From: Ornithinibacillus xuwenensis
Lineage (GTDB): Bacteria > Bacillota > Bacilli > Bacillales > Amphibacillaceae
Reading direction: 5' to 3'
Length of the DNA: 64,000 bases
NCBI RefSeq assembly: GCF_039614845.1
Contig: NZ_JBDIML010000002.1
Coordinates: 310,001-374,000 of the forward strand
Shown: positions 32,788-41,867 of the stretch, piece after piece
How positions within the stretch are numbered: the stretch's first letter is position 1
Layout: every line of letters begins with the position of its first letter
Position numbers and translations under genes: made by a program
Notes under the pieces: model-generated
Seen by the model: only the letters and a program-made list of their open reading frames with translations
Told to the model about the DNA's origin: nothing
Databases searched by the model: none

Positions 32788-34314
32788 ATGTCAAAGCCGT
32801 TTTTACACATGAAAAAAATAAATAAATCTTTTAATGGTGTCTCGGTATTAATGAACGTCTCTCTAGAAGTAGAACCTGGAGAGATTCATGCACTACTTGG
32901 AGAAAATGGGGCTGGAAAATCGACGTTAATGAATATATTAGGGGGAGTTTTTCGACCTGATGAAGGGACGATCCTTATTCACGGGAAAGCAGTAAACTTG
33001 TTTAACCCTAAAGCTTCCCAAGATCATGGAATTCGTTTTATTCATCAAGAGCTTAATGTAGTTCCAGACCTACGAGTATATGAAAATATGTTTTTAGGGC
33101 TGGAGCTTCGGAATAAATTGGGGATTGTAAAAGTGGAAGAAATGTGCCGTAAAACAAGTGACATTCTAATGAAGCTCGGGGTAGACATTGATCCTAAAGA
33201 ATATGTTCGTAATTTGGATACTTCTTATAAACAGTTGATTGAAATTGCCAAGGCCCTACTCCATCAATCAAGATTAATCATTATGGATGAACCAACTACT
33301 GCACTTGCAGAGCATGAAGTAGAACGCTTATTTTCATTGATGAAAAGCTTAAAGGAGTCGGGAGTCTCATTCATCTATATTTCCCATAAATTAAATGAAA
33401 TAAAGCAAATATGTGATTCCTATACGGTTTTACGTGATGGTGAATTAGTTGGGACAGGACAAATTCAACATGAAACACTAGAAAACATTACCACGATGAT
33501 GGTTGGGAAGACCATTTCAGAAGAAAGAATTGTGCATGATAACAACTTTGGGAAAGTCGTATTAGAGGTACGTGATCTCACTTGCAAAGGTTTATTTCAT
33601 TCCATAAATTTTCAAGTGAAACGTGGAGAGATTGTCGGATTTACAGGTTTGTCGGGAGATGGTAGGACAGAACTGTTTGAGACGTTATTTGGTTATCGAA
33701 AAAAATACACAGGTGAAATTAAAGTGGATGCCAAGAACGTTCAACTAAACCATCCACAAATGGCTGTGAAATCTGGTATAGGCCTAGTACCTAAAAACCG
33801 GAAGGAAAATGCCATTATCAAGGATTTAAGTGTGATGCATAATATGACGCTATCCTCGATTGGGAATGTGGAAGCATATGGATTTATTCGAGAAAATCGC
33901 GAAAAAGGAAAGTTCCTACATTATAAAGACCTTCTTAATATAAAGGTACATAATCCCAATATAACAATTGATAAGCTGAGTGGCGGAAATCAACAAAAAG
34001 TAGTAATAGCAAAGTGGCTGGAAGTAAATACCAATATCCTTATTTTTGATAATCCTACACAAGGAATTGACGTTGGGGCAAAGCTAGAAATCTATCACCA
34101 TATTGTATCCTTGGCTAGACAGGGTAAGGGTATTATTATTTTATCTTCGGAAGCACCAGAAATATTAAAAATATGTCATCACATCTATGTGATGTTCCAA
34201 GGTGAAATAGTAGCAAATTTAAATGGGCATCAGGCGACAGAGGACGAAATTATGGGCTATGCAACAGGTTCAATAAAGGGGGGAGAAAAAGATGCTTACC
34301 AAACCAAAACTTGA
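32788..34314 (+). CDS. Sugar ABC transporter ATPase (RbsA-like, two domains)
   Basis: A 508-residue protein with two fused ABC modules, the standard form for Rbs/Mgl-type importers. Module 1: Walker A GENGAGKST near 39-47 and Walker B LIIMDEPTTALAEHE. Module 2 has a degenerate Walker A (GLSGDGRTE near 287) as is normal in this family, with signature LSGGNQQK and an altered Walker B (ILIFDNPTQGIDVGAK). AAGGAGA lies upstream of ATG 32788. It overlaps the permease gene by 23 bases. Confidence 0.9.
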   Translation: MSKPFLHMKKINKSFNGVSVLMNVSLEVEPGEIHALLGENGAGKSTLMNILGGVFRPDEGTILIHGKAVNLFNPKASQDHGIRFIHQELNVVPDLRVYENMFLGLELRNKLGIVKVEEMCRKTSDILMKLGVDIDPKEYVRNLDTSYKQLIEIAKALLHQSRLIIMDEPTTALAEHEVERLFSLMKSLKESGVSFIYISHKLNEIKQICDSYTVLRDGELVGTGQIQHETLENITTMMVGKTISEERIVHDNNFGKVVLEVRDLTCKGLFHSINFQVKRGEIVGFTGLSGDGRTELFETLFGYRKKYTGEIKVDAKNVQLNHPQMAVKSGIGLVPKNRKENAIIKDLSVMHNMTLSSIGNVEAYGFIRENREKGKFLHYKDLLNIKVHNPNITIDKLSGGNQQKVVIAKWLEVNTNILIFDNPTQGIDVGAKLEIYHHIVSLARQGKGIIILSSEAPEILKICHHIYVMFQGEIVANLNGHQATEDEIMGYATGSIKGGEKDAYQTKT

Positions 34315-35275
34315 GGAGAACAAGCAGGATTCGTCAACGTCAAAATGGAAACAGCGCTTTAACTGGCTCTGGTCTGAATATAGTGTCATTATTGCTTTTC
34401 TAATAATTTTTATCGCGGCATCCATTATTAGTCCAAGGTTCTTGGACTTAAACAATCAAATGAATATATTAATGCAAGTATCCATCATTGGAATTATTTC
34501 ATTGGGAATGACCGTCGTCATGCTATCAGGAGGAATTGACCTATCTGTTGGATCCGTTCTTGCGCTTGTGGGTGTCCTAACGGTAATTGCATTAAATGCT
34601 TCGGGGAGTATATTCGTAGCTTTATTAACAGCATGTGCAGTTGGGGTATTAGCTGGGATGTTGAATGGATTAATGGTAGCAAAAGGGAAAATCGCATCGT
34701 TTATTGCTACACTAGGAATGATGGCTGCAGCACGTTCGATTGCGCTCTATATTTCGAGTGGTGGAAGTATTTCTAGTGAAGTAGCAGGGTTTACTTCGAT
34801 TGCTAACAGTGAACTTTGGATAATTGATTATCCTATAATTATTTTCATTGTAATGACTGCAATGGTATACGTACTGATGCATAAAACGCGATTTGGCCGT
34901 TATGTCTATGCGCTGGGTAGTAATGAAAAGGCTGCTCTATTATCTGCAATTCCTGTCGACCGTGTAAAAATAGGCGTATACACACTAGCGGGGTTATTGG
35001 TAAGTGTTGGAGCTATTATTGAAACATCTCGGTTAAATTCCATATCATCTGCGAGCTCAGGGATGCAATATGAATTAGATGCCATTGCTGCTGTCATTAT
35101 TGGTGGTACTAGAATGACGGGTGGACGCGGAAAAATCATTGGAACCTTTTTCGGTGTTCTCATACTAGGGATATTGAATAATATGATGAACTTAATGAAT
35201 GTGTCACCGCACCTCCAAGGTTTTGTAAAGGGGCTTATTATTATAGTCGCCGTTGTATTCCAGAAGAGAGAATAG
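34292..35275 (+). CDS. Sugar ABC transporter permease (RbsC-like)
   Basis: A 327-residue permease of the BPD_transp_2 family with about 8-10 membrane helices. Landmarks: GMTVVMLSGGIDLSVGSVLA near 70-89 and GGTRMTGGRGKIIGTFFG near 272-289, both diagnostic of RbsC/XylH-type permeases. The start ATG 34292 is inside the ATPase gene behind GGGGGGAGA. It forms a homodimeric channel with the RbsA-like ATPase. Confidence 0.9.
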   Translation: MLTKPKLEENKQDSSTSKWKQRFNWLWSEYSVIIAFLIIFIAASIISPRFLDLNNQMNILMQVSIIGIISLGMTVVMLSGGIDLSVGSVLALVGVLTVIALNASGSIFVALLTACAVGVLAGMLNGLMVAKGKIASFIATLGMMAAARSIALYISSGGSISSEVAGFTSIANSELWIIDYPIIIFIVMTAMVYVLMHKTRFGRYVYALGSNEKAALLSAIPVDRVKIGVYTLAGLLVSVGAIIETSRLNSISSASSGMQYELDAIAAVIIGGTRMTGGRGKIIGTFFGVLILGILNNMMNLMNVSPHLQGFVKGLIIIVAVVFQKRE

Positions 35276-35286
35276 GGGGATGAAGA

Positions 35287-36315
35287 ATGAAGGCAGGGAT
35301 TATTGGGTGTGGTTCGATTGCAAAATATCGCCATGCGCCAGAATATAAGGCAAATCCATATGTTGATGAAATCGTTTTTTATGACCGGAATCCAGAACGG
35401 GCAGAAGCGCTTGCTATGCTGTTCGAAGGGAGCTTTGTCACGACCGTTGAAGAATTATTACAAGACACGACAATTGATATGATTAGTGATTGTACTTCAA
35501 ATGAAAGCCATCATGTGTTTTCTACCAAAGCACTATTGAGTGGTAAGCATGTATTGTGTGAAAAGCCAATATCGCTAAGCCTTGAACAGGCTGCTATCAT
35601 TCTTGATGCAGAGAAGCAATCAGGAAAGAAATTAATGATTGATCATAATCAGCGCTTTACAAAGGCTCATCAGAAGGCAAAAGAGCTAATTAAGCGTAAA
35701 GAGCTTGGTGATGTGCTAACCTTTAAGACCTCCTTTGGACATAAAGGACCAGAACACTGGGGTATTAACAGTACAAATTCAACCTGGTTTTTCAAAAAAG
35801 ATCGTTCAAGCATTGGGGTAGCCGGAGATTTAGGGATTCATAAGATTGATTTAATCCATTACTTACTAGAGGATGAAATTGAGATGGTTAGCGCTTTTCA
35901 AGGTAGCTTGGATAAAGTGGATGAACAAGGGAACCCCATTGAGGTATGTGATAATATTGTATGCACGCTAAAAACAAAGCAGGGACGTATAGGGACAGCA
36001 TCCTTTTCTTGGACATACTATGGAGAAGAAGATAATAGTACAATTTTGTACTGTCAAAAAGGAATCATCAAGATATATCATCGTCATGACTGTCCAATTG
36101 AGGTTATTACGGAAAATGGGGAAAGGAATCGTTATCAGCTGGAGTCTATTCAAACAAATGATAATCAAACGAATAGTGGTGTAATCGATGCGTTTGTTGA
36201 ATGCGTGCGAAATGACGAGGAGCCACAGGTAACTGGGCAAGATGCATGGTTATCATTACGTGTGATATTAAAAATGGTAGAAGCGGCGGAATCCAATCAA
36301 GTAATAACAATATAG
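35287..36315 (+). CDS. Gfo/Idh/MocA family oxidoreductase
   Basis: A 342-residue NAD(P)-dependent dehydrogenase. The Rossmann start MKAGIIGCGSIAKYRHAPEY has the GXGXXA-like dinucleotide loop; the catalytic lysine is in CEKPIS near 91-96; the C-terminal substrate domain includes GDLGIHKIDLIHYLL with the conserved Asp/His pair. It is the last gene of the transporter operon, 11 bases after the permease. It should oxidise a hydroxyl of the imported sugar or cyclitol, feeding the isomerase transcribed the other way. Confidence 0.87.
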   Translation: MKAGIIGCGSIAKYRHAPEYKANPYVDEIVFYDRNPERAEALAMLFEGSFVTTVEELLQDTTIDMISDCTSNESHHVFSTKALLSGKHVLCEKPISLSLEQAAIILDAEKQSGKKLMIDHNQRFTKAHQKAKELIKRKELGDVLTFKTSFGHKGPEHWGINSTNSTWFFKKDRSSIGVAGDLGIHKIDLIHYLLEDEIEMVSAFQGSLDKVDEQGNPIEVCDNIVCTLKTKQGRIGTASFSWTYYGEEDNSTILYCQKGIIKIYHRHDCPIEVITENGERNRYQLESIQTNDNQTNSGVIDAFVECVRNDEEPQVTGQDAWLSLRVILKMVEAAESNQVITI

Positions 36316-36340
36316 CTTTATAGATTGATAAGCAACATGA

Positions 36341-36408
36341 AGGACACCACATAAGGACAACTCGCATTGTCGTTTGATAATGGAGTAGCTGTTCCGATGT
36401 GGTGTCCT
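36341..36408. other. Long-armed hairpin between convergent genes
   Basis: Perfect 12-bp arms AGGACACCACAT (36341-36352) and ATGTGGTGTCCT (36397-36408) with a 44-base loop. A poor T-run follows on the plus strand. Possible shared terminator. Confidence 0.45.
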
Positions 36409-36422
36409 CTATTTGGTTTTCT

Positions 36423-36980
36423 TTATACATTGCGATATAGTTTCATAAACTCAGGGATATATAGAATAAAAGATAGACCAAGGAATGCTCCCGTAACAAG
36501 CATTAGAGCTGACGCAACCTGAAGATCAATCTCAGGGAAGCCAATTAGGATAAAGGTAGCTGCATAGAATACTGCGGTTGAGATTTTTCCAAACCACATT
36601 GCACCATCTAGCTTTTGTCCTCTTTTCAGTAGGATTAAACCATTTATCCCCATAAACAGTTCCTTTACAATGAGTAATACTACTAAGAGCCACATGTACT
36701 CATAGCGAAACATGAGACAGCCTACAATTGCTGCTTGGGTTAGCTTGTCCGCAACCGGATCCACTGTTTTGCCAAGCTCGGTTATCTGGTTGAATCTCCT
36801 AGCAATGAATCCATCAAACATATCCGTAAGTCCTGATAATAATATGATAAGTGCTGATACATAATGGTCACTTGGACCGTCTGCTGTTATGTAGATATAC
36901 ACGAATATAGGTATTAATAGTAGTCTTATATAAGACAAAACATTAGGTATTGAAAGTATTTCTCTAGTAGTAAGCTTCAC
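36423..36980 (-). CDS. CDP-alcohol phosphatidyltransferase family protein
   Basis: A 185-residue integral membrane enzyme with the family motif DG-X2-AR-X8-G-X3-D-X3-D, seen as DGFIARRF followed by GKTVDPVAD. It is PgsA-like, transferring a phosphatidyl group from CDP-diacylglycerol to an alcohol such as glycerol phosphate. Start: GTG 36980 (KLTTREILSIPNVLSYIRLL) behind AGGGGG; the longer frame has no ribosome site. The main pgsA of Bacillaceae usually sits near recA, so this is probably a second member; its alcohol substrate is uncertain. Confidence 0.8.
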   Translation of the reverse strand: MKLTTREILSIPNVLSYIRLLLIPIFVYIYITADGPSDHYVSALIILLSGLTDMFDGFIARRFNQITELGKTVDPVADKLTQAAIVGCLMFRYEYMWLLVVLLIVKELFMGINGLILLKRGQKLDGAMWFGKISTAVFYAATFILIGFPEIDLQVASALMLVTGAFLGLSFILYIPEFMKLYRNV

Positions 36981-37187
36981 GATAATTTTCCCCCTAGAAG
37001 CGCTAAGCTTAGACGTATTAAATCTTACTATTAGTATTGTATCGGTTATCGACAATATTTGGAAGTATTTGTGTGAAAAGTTTCTATCCTCGGTTAATGG
37101 ATTAAGTCGTCTGTACAAATTTTCTGCAATATCTACTAAAGTATATTAAAATGATGATAGAAAACGAGCGTAATTGGGAGGGTGTGC

Positions 37188-37721
37188 ATGCGAAGTGTCT
37201 CGGTTGTACCGTATAGGAAGGAATGGCCATCATTATTTCAAAGCGAGGTAGCTGAGCTAAAGAAAATTTTTGGATTAGAAGTAGACCATATTTATCATAT
37301 AGGTAGCACTGCTGTACCAGGTCTTGCTGCTAAGCCAATTATTGATATAATGCCAGTTGTTCATGATATTAATAGAATAGATGATTTTCATGACGCGATG
37401 ATTGGGATTGGGTATGAACCTCGAGGTGAGAATGGTATCCCTGGACGAAGATATTTTCAAAAGGGTGGTAATAATCGAACGCATCATGTACATGTTTATG
37501 AACAAGGAAGCCAAGAAATTAAACGTCACTTAGCATTCCGTGATTACTTAAGAACACATCGGAGTGCCGTAAAACGATATGGAGAATTAAAGAAAGAACT
37601 AGCTAAACAACATCCATTTGATATGGATTCTTATATAAGAGGCAAACATAATGTAGTGCTAGAGATCGAGTCAGAAGCAATCAAATGGTATGAAACGATA
37701 GGAGAAGAATTCCATGATTAA
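37188..37721 (+). CDS. GrpB family protein
   Basis: A 177-residue GrpB/UPF0157 protein, a nucleotidyltransferase-like fold. HIYHIGSTAVPGLAAKPIID near 31-50 carries the GS...D pattern, and HVHVYEQGSQEIKRHLAFRD near 104-123 is the second landmark. The activity is not settled in the literature I know. Start: ATG 37188 behind GGGAGGG. The stop overlaps the next gene by eight bases, so it is coupled to the metallophosphoesterase. Confidence 0.82.
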   Translation: MRSVSVVPYRKEWPSLFQSEVAELKKIFGLEVDHIYHIGSTAVPGLAAKPIIDIMPVVHDINRIDDFHDAMIGIGYEPRGENGIPGRRYFQKGGNNRTHHVHVYEQGSQEIKRHLAFRDYLRTHRSAVKRYGELKKELAKQHPFDMDSYIRGKHNVVLEIESEAIKWYETIGEEFHD

Positions 37722-38805
37722 TATTAAAAAGCTTGATTTAGATGAAACAAGAAGAATGATTATTACCTCCGATATCCATACAAACTTAAAGCTCTTCCAA
37801 GAACTATTAGAAAAGGTCCATTTCTCAAAAGAGGATTATTTATTTATCAATGGAGATCTCTGTGAAAAAGGACCAGATAGTATTAAATTAATCCATTATG
37901 TACGTACGCTTATTCAGAATAACGAAAATATCTTTTTAACAAAGGGTAATTGTGATGTGGTTTTCCGGTATGTATTTCGTGAAGATGAAGGGATACTACC
38001 ATACATAAAACAGAGAAAACACTCCATTTTGAATGAAATGATGGCCATACATGGTAAAAGTCTAGATGATTTTTCGGGTCTAAAAGAATTAGGAGAGTTC
38101 TACCATACCTATTTTCAATCTGAGATTGAATGGTTAGAGTCATTACCGGTTGCTTATGAGACGAGGGATCTCATCATCATTCATGCAGGTATAGATAATC
38201 ACAATGATTGGTATGAAACAGATGAATCTCAAGCACTATATGCCAGAGCATTCTACGAGTCAGGGCATCAGTCTGAGAAAACAGTTGTTGTCGGTCATTG
38301 GCCAGTGGTAAATTACCGAGCTGCAGAGGCGAGTTCGCACAATCCGATAATAGACCTTGAAAAAAGGATTATTTGTATAGATGGCGGCAATCAAATTAAG
38401 CAAGATGGACAGCTAAACGCGCTCGTTATAGAAGGTGGAGAATATACCTTTACCTATGTCGATGAATTAGGACAAGAAGAAATGATAATACGCGATTACA
38501 CGGAACATGCAGACAGAGTTGGTACGGTTACCTTTCCAAACTATGAAATGAATCTCTTAAAACGCGAGGACTATTTCACACTATGTGAGAATCGTAAGCT
38601 TGGTATTCAGCAATGGATAAAAAATGAGTATTTAATAGAAAAGGATGGTCAGTTTTTCTGTAAAAACGATCTTAGTACAACCTTTGTAACAGTCCATTCC
38701 GGTGAATACGTGAAGGTTGTTGATGATGCATGTAAAGGCTATAGCTTAATTAAGAAAAATAATGGACAAGTTGGCTGGATACCGCGAGAATGCATCCATA
38801 AATAG
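37714..38805 (+). CDS. Calcineurin-like metallophosphoesterase with C-terminal SH3-like domain
   Basis: A 363-residue protein. The first 250 residues are a two-metal phosphoesterase: SDIHTN (D,H), INGDLCEKGPDS, TKGNCD (GNC variant of GNH, as in YfcE-type enzymes), VVGHWPV and IDGGN. The C-terminal 60 residues (TFVTVHSGEYVKVVDDACKG, NGQVGWIPRECI) look like a small SH3-type beta barrel. It resembles PrpE/PP2A-like phosphatases with an added domain. Overlap with grpB suggests a joint function in nucleotide or phosphoester turnover, which is inference. Confidence 0.75.
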   Translation: MINIKKLDLDETRRMIITSDIHTNLKLFQELLEKVHFSKEDYLFINGDLCEKGPDSIKLIHYVRTLIQNNENIFLTKGNCDVVFRYVFREDEGILPYIKQRKHSILNEMMAIHGKSLDDFSGLKELGEFYHTYFQSEIEWLESLPVAYETRDLIIIHAGIDNHNDWYETDESQALYARAFYESGHQSEKTVVVGHWPVVNYRAAEASSHNPIIDLEKRIICIDGGNQIKQDGQLNALVIEGGEYTFTYVDELGQEEMIIRDYTEHADRVGTVTFPNYEMNLLKREDYFTLCENRKLGIQQWIKNEYLIEKDGQFFCKNDLSTTFVTVHSGEYVKVVDDACKGYSLIKKNNGQVGWIPRECIHK

Positions 38806-38880
38806 AACTATTTTACCATTTCATTACGATTTTCTTTTGGTAAACTGACCTTGAGAGAAAAATAGATTTGGGGTGTTGTG

Positions 38881-39285
38881 ATGGAGTTTCAAGGGAATAA
38901 TAAATATTATACGATTATGCTTATAGGTGGATTAATTGTAGCATTTCTGGCATTCTTCATTGGCAGTGTGACACAAGGGGATGATTATCAATTTTTTAAC
39001 GCAGTTTTATTTGCATTAGGTGGTGCTGCTGCGGGTGGATTTGTAGGTGTCCCACTTGTTTATATGTGTAGGCCAATAAAGAAGGTTATTATTACGGATG
39101 ATGAGTTGCAACTGGTTGAAAGTAAAAAGCCGAAAACAACGAAGCTGTCTGACATTCAGGATATAAAAGTGATGCGGAACGGGATTATTATTCGACACAC
39201 AGAAGGTAAACTGATTATTAGTAAAATGCATGGTTACCCATTGGATGGAATCTATAATCAGTTGAAACAAAAGATTAGTGCATAA
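38881..39285 (+). CDS. Small membrane protein with PH-like domain
   Basis: A protein of 134 residues with two membrane helices (about 10-30 and 40-62) and a cytoplasmic C-terminal beta-rich part (KKVIITDDELQLVESKKPKT, IKVMRNGIIIRHTEGKLIIS) with the pattern of YcxB- or bPH-like domains. Start: ATG 38881 after GGGGTG, or GTG 38878. No specific function is recognised. Single gene with its own hairpin terminator. Confidence 0.6.
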   Translation: MEFQGNNKYYTIMLIGGLIVAFLAFFIGSVTQGDDYQFFNAVLFALGGAAAGGFVGVPLVYMCRPIKKVIITDDELQLVESKKPKTTKLSDIQDIKVMRNGIIIRHTEGKLIISKMHGYPLDGIYNQLKQKISA

Positions 39286-39289
39286 ATAT

Positions 39290-39325
39290 AATAGCCTTAA
39301 GGGAATACTTCCTTATAAGGCTATT
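39290..39325 (+). terminator. Hairpin terminator
   Basis: Perfect 10-bp arms AATAGCCTTA (39290-39299) and TAAGGCTATT (39316-39325); the T-run is short. Confidence 0.6.
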
Positions 39326-39352
39326 TCAAATGGGCTTTATTTTAACATAATT

Positions 39353-39396
39353 GTAAGGTTCGTAAGGTTGACACCGGTTCACAAGTGTAATAATAT
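39353..39396 (+). promoter_or_regulatory. spx promoter with tandem GTAAGGTT repeat
   Basis: TTGACA (39368-39373), 17 bases, TAATAT (39391-39396). Two copies of GTAAGGTT at 39353-39360 and 39362-39369 run into the -35, nine bases apart, and could bind a regulator. The 5' leader is about 130 bases. Confidence 0.5.
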
Positions 39397-39532
39397 TATA
39401 TTGAATTAAAGATATTTAAAATTAATTGATATAAATTTTATTACAGGACTAAAATGTCTTCCTTTGAACAAATAGGAAACATTCCGTAGATGAGTTCGTC
39501 AAATCTCTTGTAAAGAGAAAGGAAGTAATTAC

Positions 39533-39928
39533 ATGGTAACACTATATGTCACACCAAGTTGTACATCCTGCAGAAAGGCTAAAGCATGGTTCCAAAACAA
39601 TAACATACCATTTAAAGAGCGTAATATTTTTTCAGAACCGATGTCATTTGATGAAATCAAAAGCATCTTACGTTTAACAGAAGATGGTACAGAAGAAATT
39701 ATTTCGGAGCGGTCCAAGGTTTTTAAGGAAATTGATGTTGATATTGACCAGCTACCAATGAAGGAATTATATCAACTGATTCAGGAAAACCCTGGATTAC
39801 TTAGAAGGCCAATTATTATCGATGAAAAGCGTCTACAAGTAGGGTATAACGAAGATGAAATTCGTAGATTTTTACCTAGATCGGTTCGGACATTTCAGCT
39901 ACAAGAGCTTCAAAAAATGGTTGACTAA
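39533..39928 (+). CDS. spx: Redox regulator Spx
   Basis: A 131-residue ArsC-like protein, exactly Spx length. The redox switch CTSC at 10-13 is intact; ILRLTEDGTEEIISERSKVF, GLLRRPIIIDEKRLQVGYNE and EIRRFLPRSVRTFQL match Spx closely. Spx binds the alpha C-terminal domain of RNA polymerase and controls thiol-stress genes. In most Bacillaceae spx sits near yjbH/mecA; here it is a lone gene, so it may be one of two paralogues. It is behind GAAAGGAAG and followed by a strong terminator. Confidence 0.92.
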   Translation: MVTLYVTPSCTSCRKAKAWFQNNNIPFKERNIFSEPMSFDEIKSILRLTEDGTEEIISERSKVFKEIDVDIDQLPMKELYQLIQENPGLLRRPIIIDEKRLQVGYNEDEIRRFLPRSVRTFQLQELQKMVD

Positions 39929-39933
39929 TTAGG

Positions 39934-39966
39934 AAAAGGTGAGTGGATAAATCCCACTCACCTTTT
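39934..39966. terminator. Bidirectional terminator between spx and guaC
   Basis: Perfect 13-bp stem AAAAGGTGAGTGG (39934-39946) and CCACTCACCTTTT (39954-39966). Confidence 0.88.
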
Positions 39967-40009
39967 TATTTACACAAATATTGAGTTGCCTTTCGTAGTA
40001 CGATTTACC

Positions 40010-40993
40010 TTAATATACTTTGTCACCATTGAAAATAGAATTTTTTACAATGACATAGTCAACATTTCGAATAGCATCTAGTTTGTTTCCGCCAGCATAT
40101 GAAATAGAAGATTGAAGATCCTGTTCCATCTCAATTAACGTGTCTGTAAGGGAGCCTTTGTGCTCAACAAGCATCTTCTTCCCTTCAACGTTTTTCTTTT
40201 CGCCTTTTTGGAATTCAGAAGCCGAACCAAAATATTCTTTATAGAGATTACCATCTTTTTCTACTGTTTCACCTGGAGATTCTTCATGACCAGCAAATAA
40301 TGAACCAATCATGACCATAGAAGCACCAAAACGTACGGACTTAGCAATATCACCATGAGTACGAATTCCGCCATCCGCGATTATAGGCTTGCTCGCAGCC
40401 TTTGCGCACCAACGAAGGGCCGCTAATTGCCAACCACCTGTTCCGAAACCAGTCTTTATTTTCGTAATACATACCTTACCAGGTCCGATTCCAACCTTTG
40501 TTGCATCAGCACCGGCGTTTTCTAATTCTCGTACTGCCTCTGGTGTACCAACATTTCCAGCAATAACAAAGGTCTCTGGTAGGTTCTTTTTAATATGTTG
40601 AATCATGCTAATAACGGAATTGGAATGTCCGTGTGCAATATCAATTGTAATATACTCTGGTGTAAGGTTTTCTGCTTTTAATTCTTCAACAAATCGATAT
40701 TCTTCTTCTTTTACCCCCACACTAATGGACGCAATTAATCCACGAGCTTGCATATCCTTAACAAAATCAATGCGCTTTTGTGGCTCGAAGCGGTGCATGA
40801 TGTAGAAATATCCACCCTCAGCTAATTGTAATGCAACTTTTTCGTCTATAATTGTCTGCATATTTGCAGGGACAACAGGCAATTTAAATGTTCGTCCGCC
40901 AAATGTAATCGATGTATCACATTCAGAACGACTATCCACAACACATTTTGCGGGAATTAATTGAATATCTTCGTAATCAAATACATTTTCCAT
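40010..40993 (-). CDS. guaC: GMP reductase
   Basis: A 327-residue IMPDH/GMPR-family TIM barrel without CBS domains. It converts GMP to IMP with NADPH and ammonia release. The catalytic cysteine lies in GPGKVCITKIKTGFG, where GMP reductases have C-I-T; VVPANMQTIID and GGIRTHGDIAKSVRFGASMV match the family. Start: ATG 40993 (MENVFDYEDIQL) behind TAGGAG; the GTG nine bases upstream is less likely. A pair of inverted PurBox-like sites lies upstream. Confidence 0.93.
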   Translation of the reverse strand: MENVFDYEDIQLIPAKCVVDSRSECDTSITFGGRTFKLPVVPANMQTIIDEKVALQLAEGGYFYIMHRFEPQKRIDFVKDMQARGLIASISVGVKEEEYRFVEELKAENLTPEYITIDIAHGHSNSVISMIQHIKKNLPETFVIAGNVGTPEAVRELENAGADATKVGIGPGKVCITKIKTGFGTGGWQLAALRWCAKAASKPIIADGGIRTHGDIAKSVRFGASMVMIGSLFAGHEESPGETVEKDGNLYKEYFGSASEFQKGEKKNVEGKKMLVEHKGSLTDTLIEMEQDLQSSISYAGGNKLDAIRNVDYVIVKNSIFNGDKVY

Positions 40994-41006
40994 GAAATAC
41001 ACTCCT

Positions 41007-41051
41007 AAATACGAATGTTTTGTTTTGGATAAACAAAAATTGTTCGTCCTT
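41007..41051. promoter_or_regulatory. Candidate inverted PurBox pair upstream of guaC
   Basis: Two 10/13 matches to the PurR box AWWWCCGAACWWT face each other: AAATACGAATGTT at 41007-41019 on the plus strand and, on the minus strand, AAGGACGAACAAT at 41039-41051. B. subtilis guaC is a known PurR regulon member. The 19-base gap is slightly longer than the usual 16-17. Confidence 0.4.
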
Positions 41052-41231
41052 TGGTAATGTACTACATTTTAGAACGTATGTCAAAGTTATTTGATTAGGC
41101 TATACTAATAAAGTAAAATAATGCTGGAAGAAAAAGGGATATATATGAAACTATTTTCTTATAGAGGATTTTTTGGAATTATCTAGAATACTATGGAAGA
41201 GAGTATTTCTAAAAGTGAAGTGGGGGATATT

Positions 41232-41807
41232 ATGATCACGTTAATAGAAGACCCTAAAAAAGAACTAGAATACGATATTACATGTATGACGGATGGCAGT
41301 GAGTTAAATGTAACGATAATACCAGCTTACTGTGCTTCTTGCAGAAGGCAGATAGAAGGTTTTTTCTATTTTCAAAATGCTCGAATTGGTCAAGTCGGGA
41401 CAATACCATGTAACCACTGTGGAATGGAAATTCATTGTACAGTTCATGATGGTAGCCAGGATTCGATCTATATGATCCCGGAGATTTATTCCGAGCAATG
41501 GTCATATGTGGGGGAGAATCAATTAAGGAGTCATGTAGAAATAGATTTCCAAGATCTATACCAAATCAATACGAAAACCATGAAGAAACTAGAAAAAATA
41601 CTACTATCCGAGCAAGGAGAACAACACTTTTTGGTGGAACTCGATCAAAGTAAGCTTGAATTAAATGACTTAATTGACCAGGTCATGAGTAGCTTAAAAC
41701 TCAATGAATTACCTAATGAAAAAATAATGACAGATGATCGATTTAATATGCTTCCTGAGAAGGTAAATAAGTGGCTAAATTTATTAAAAGTACTTCACAT
41801 AATTTGA
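41232..41807 (+). CDS. Uncharacterised protein with zinc-ribbon cysteines
   Basis: A protein of 191 residues with two CXXC pairs (CASC near 35-38 and CNHC near 62-65) that look like a zinc ribbon, followed by a mainly helical C-terminal part (TKTMKKLEKILLSEQ; ELNDLIDQVMSSLKLNEL). No family recognised, no signal peptide. Start: ATG 41232 behind GGGGGA at 41222; an upstream ATG at 41193 has no ribosome site. Single gene ending at a strong terminator. Confidence 0.6.
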   Translation: MITLIEDPKKELEYDITCMTDGSELNVTIIPAYCASCRRQIEGFFYFQNARIGQVGTIPCNHCGMEIHCTVHDGSQDSIYMIPEIYSEQWSYVGENQLRSHVEIDFQDLYQINTKTMKKLEKILLSEQGEQHFLVELDQSKLELNDLIDQVMSSLKLNELPNEKIMTDDRFNMLPEKVNKWLNLLKVLHII

Positions 41808-41819
41808 TAATAAATAGAA

Positions 41820-41854
41820 GGAAAGACCCTGCATAACATAGGGTCTTTCCTTTT
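41820..41854. terminator. Bidirectional terminator
   Basis: Perfect 11-bp stem GGAAAGACCCT (41820-41830) and AGGGTCTTTCC (41840-41850) followed by TTTT. Confidence 0.85.
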
Positions 41855-41867
41855 GCTTGTGAACTTC

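Noticed and set aside
34906..35334. 142-codon minus-strand frame
   Set aside because: Antisense to the RbsC-like permease and spans two sense genes.
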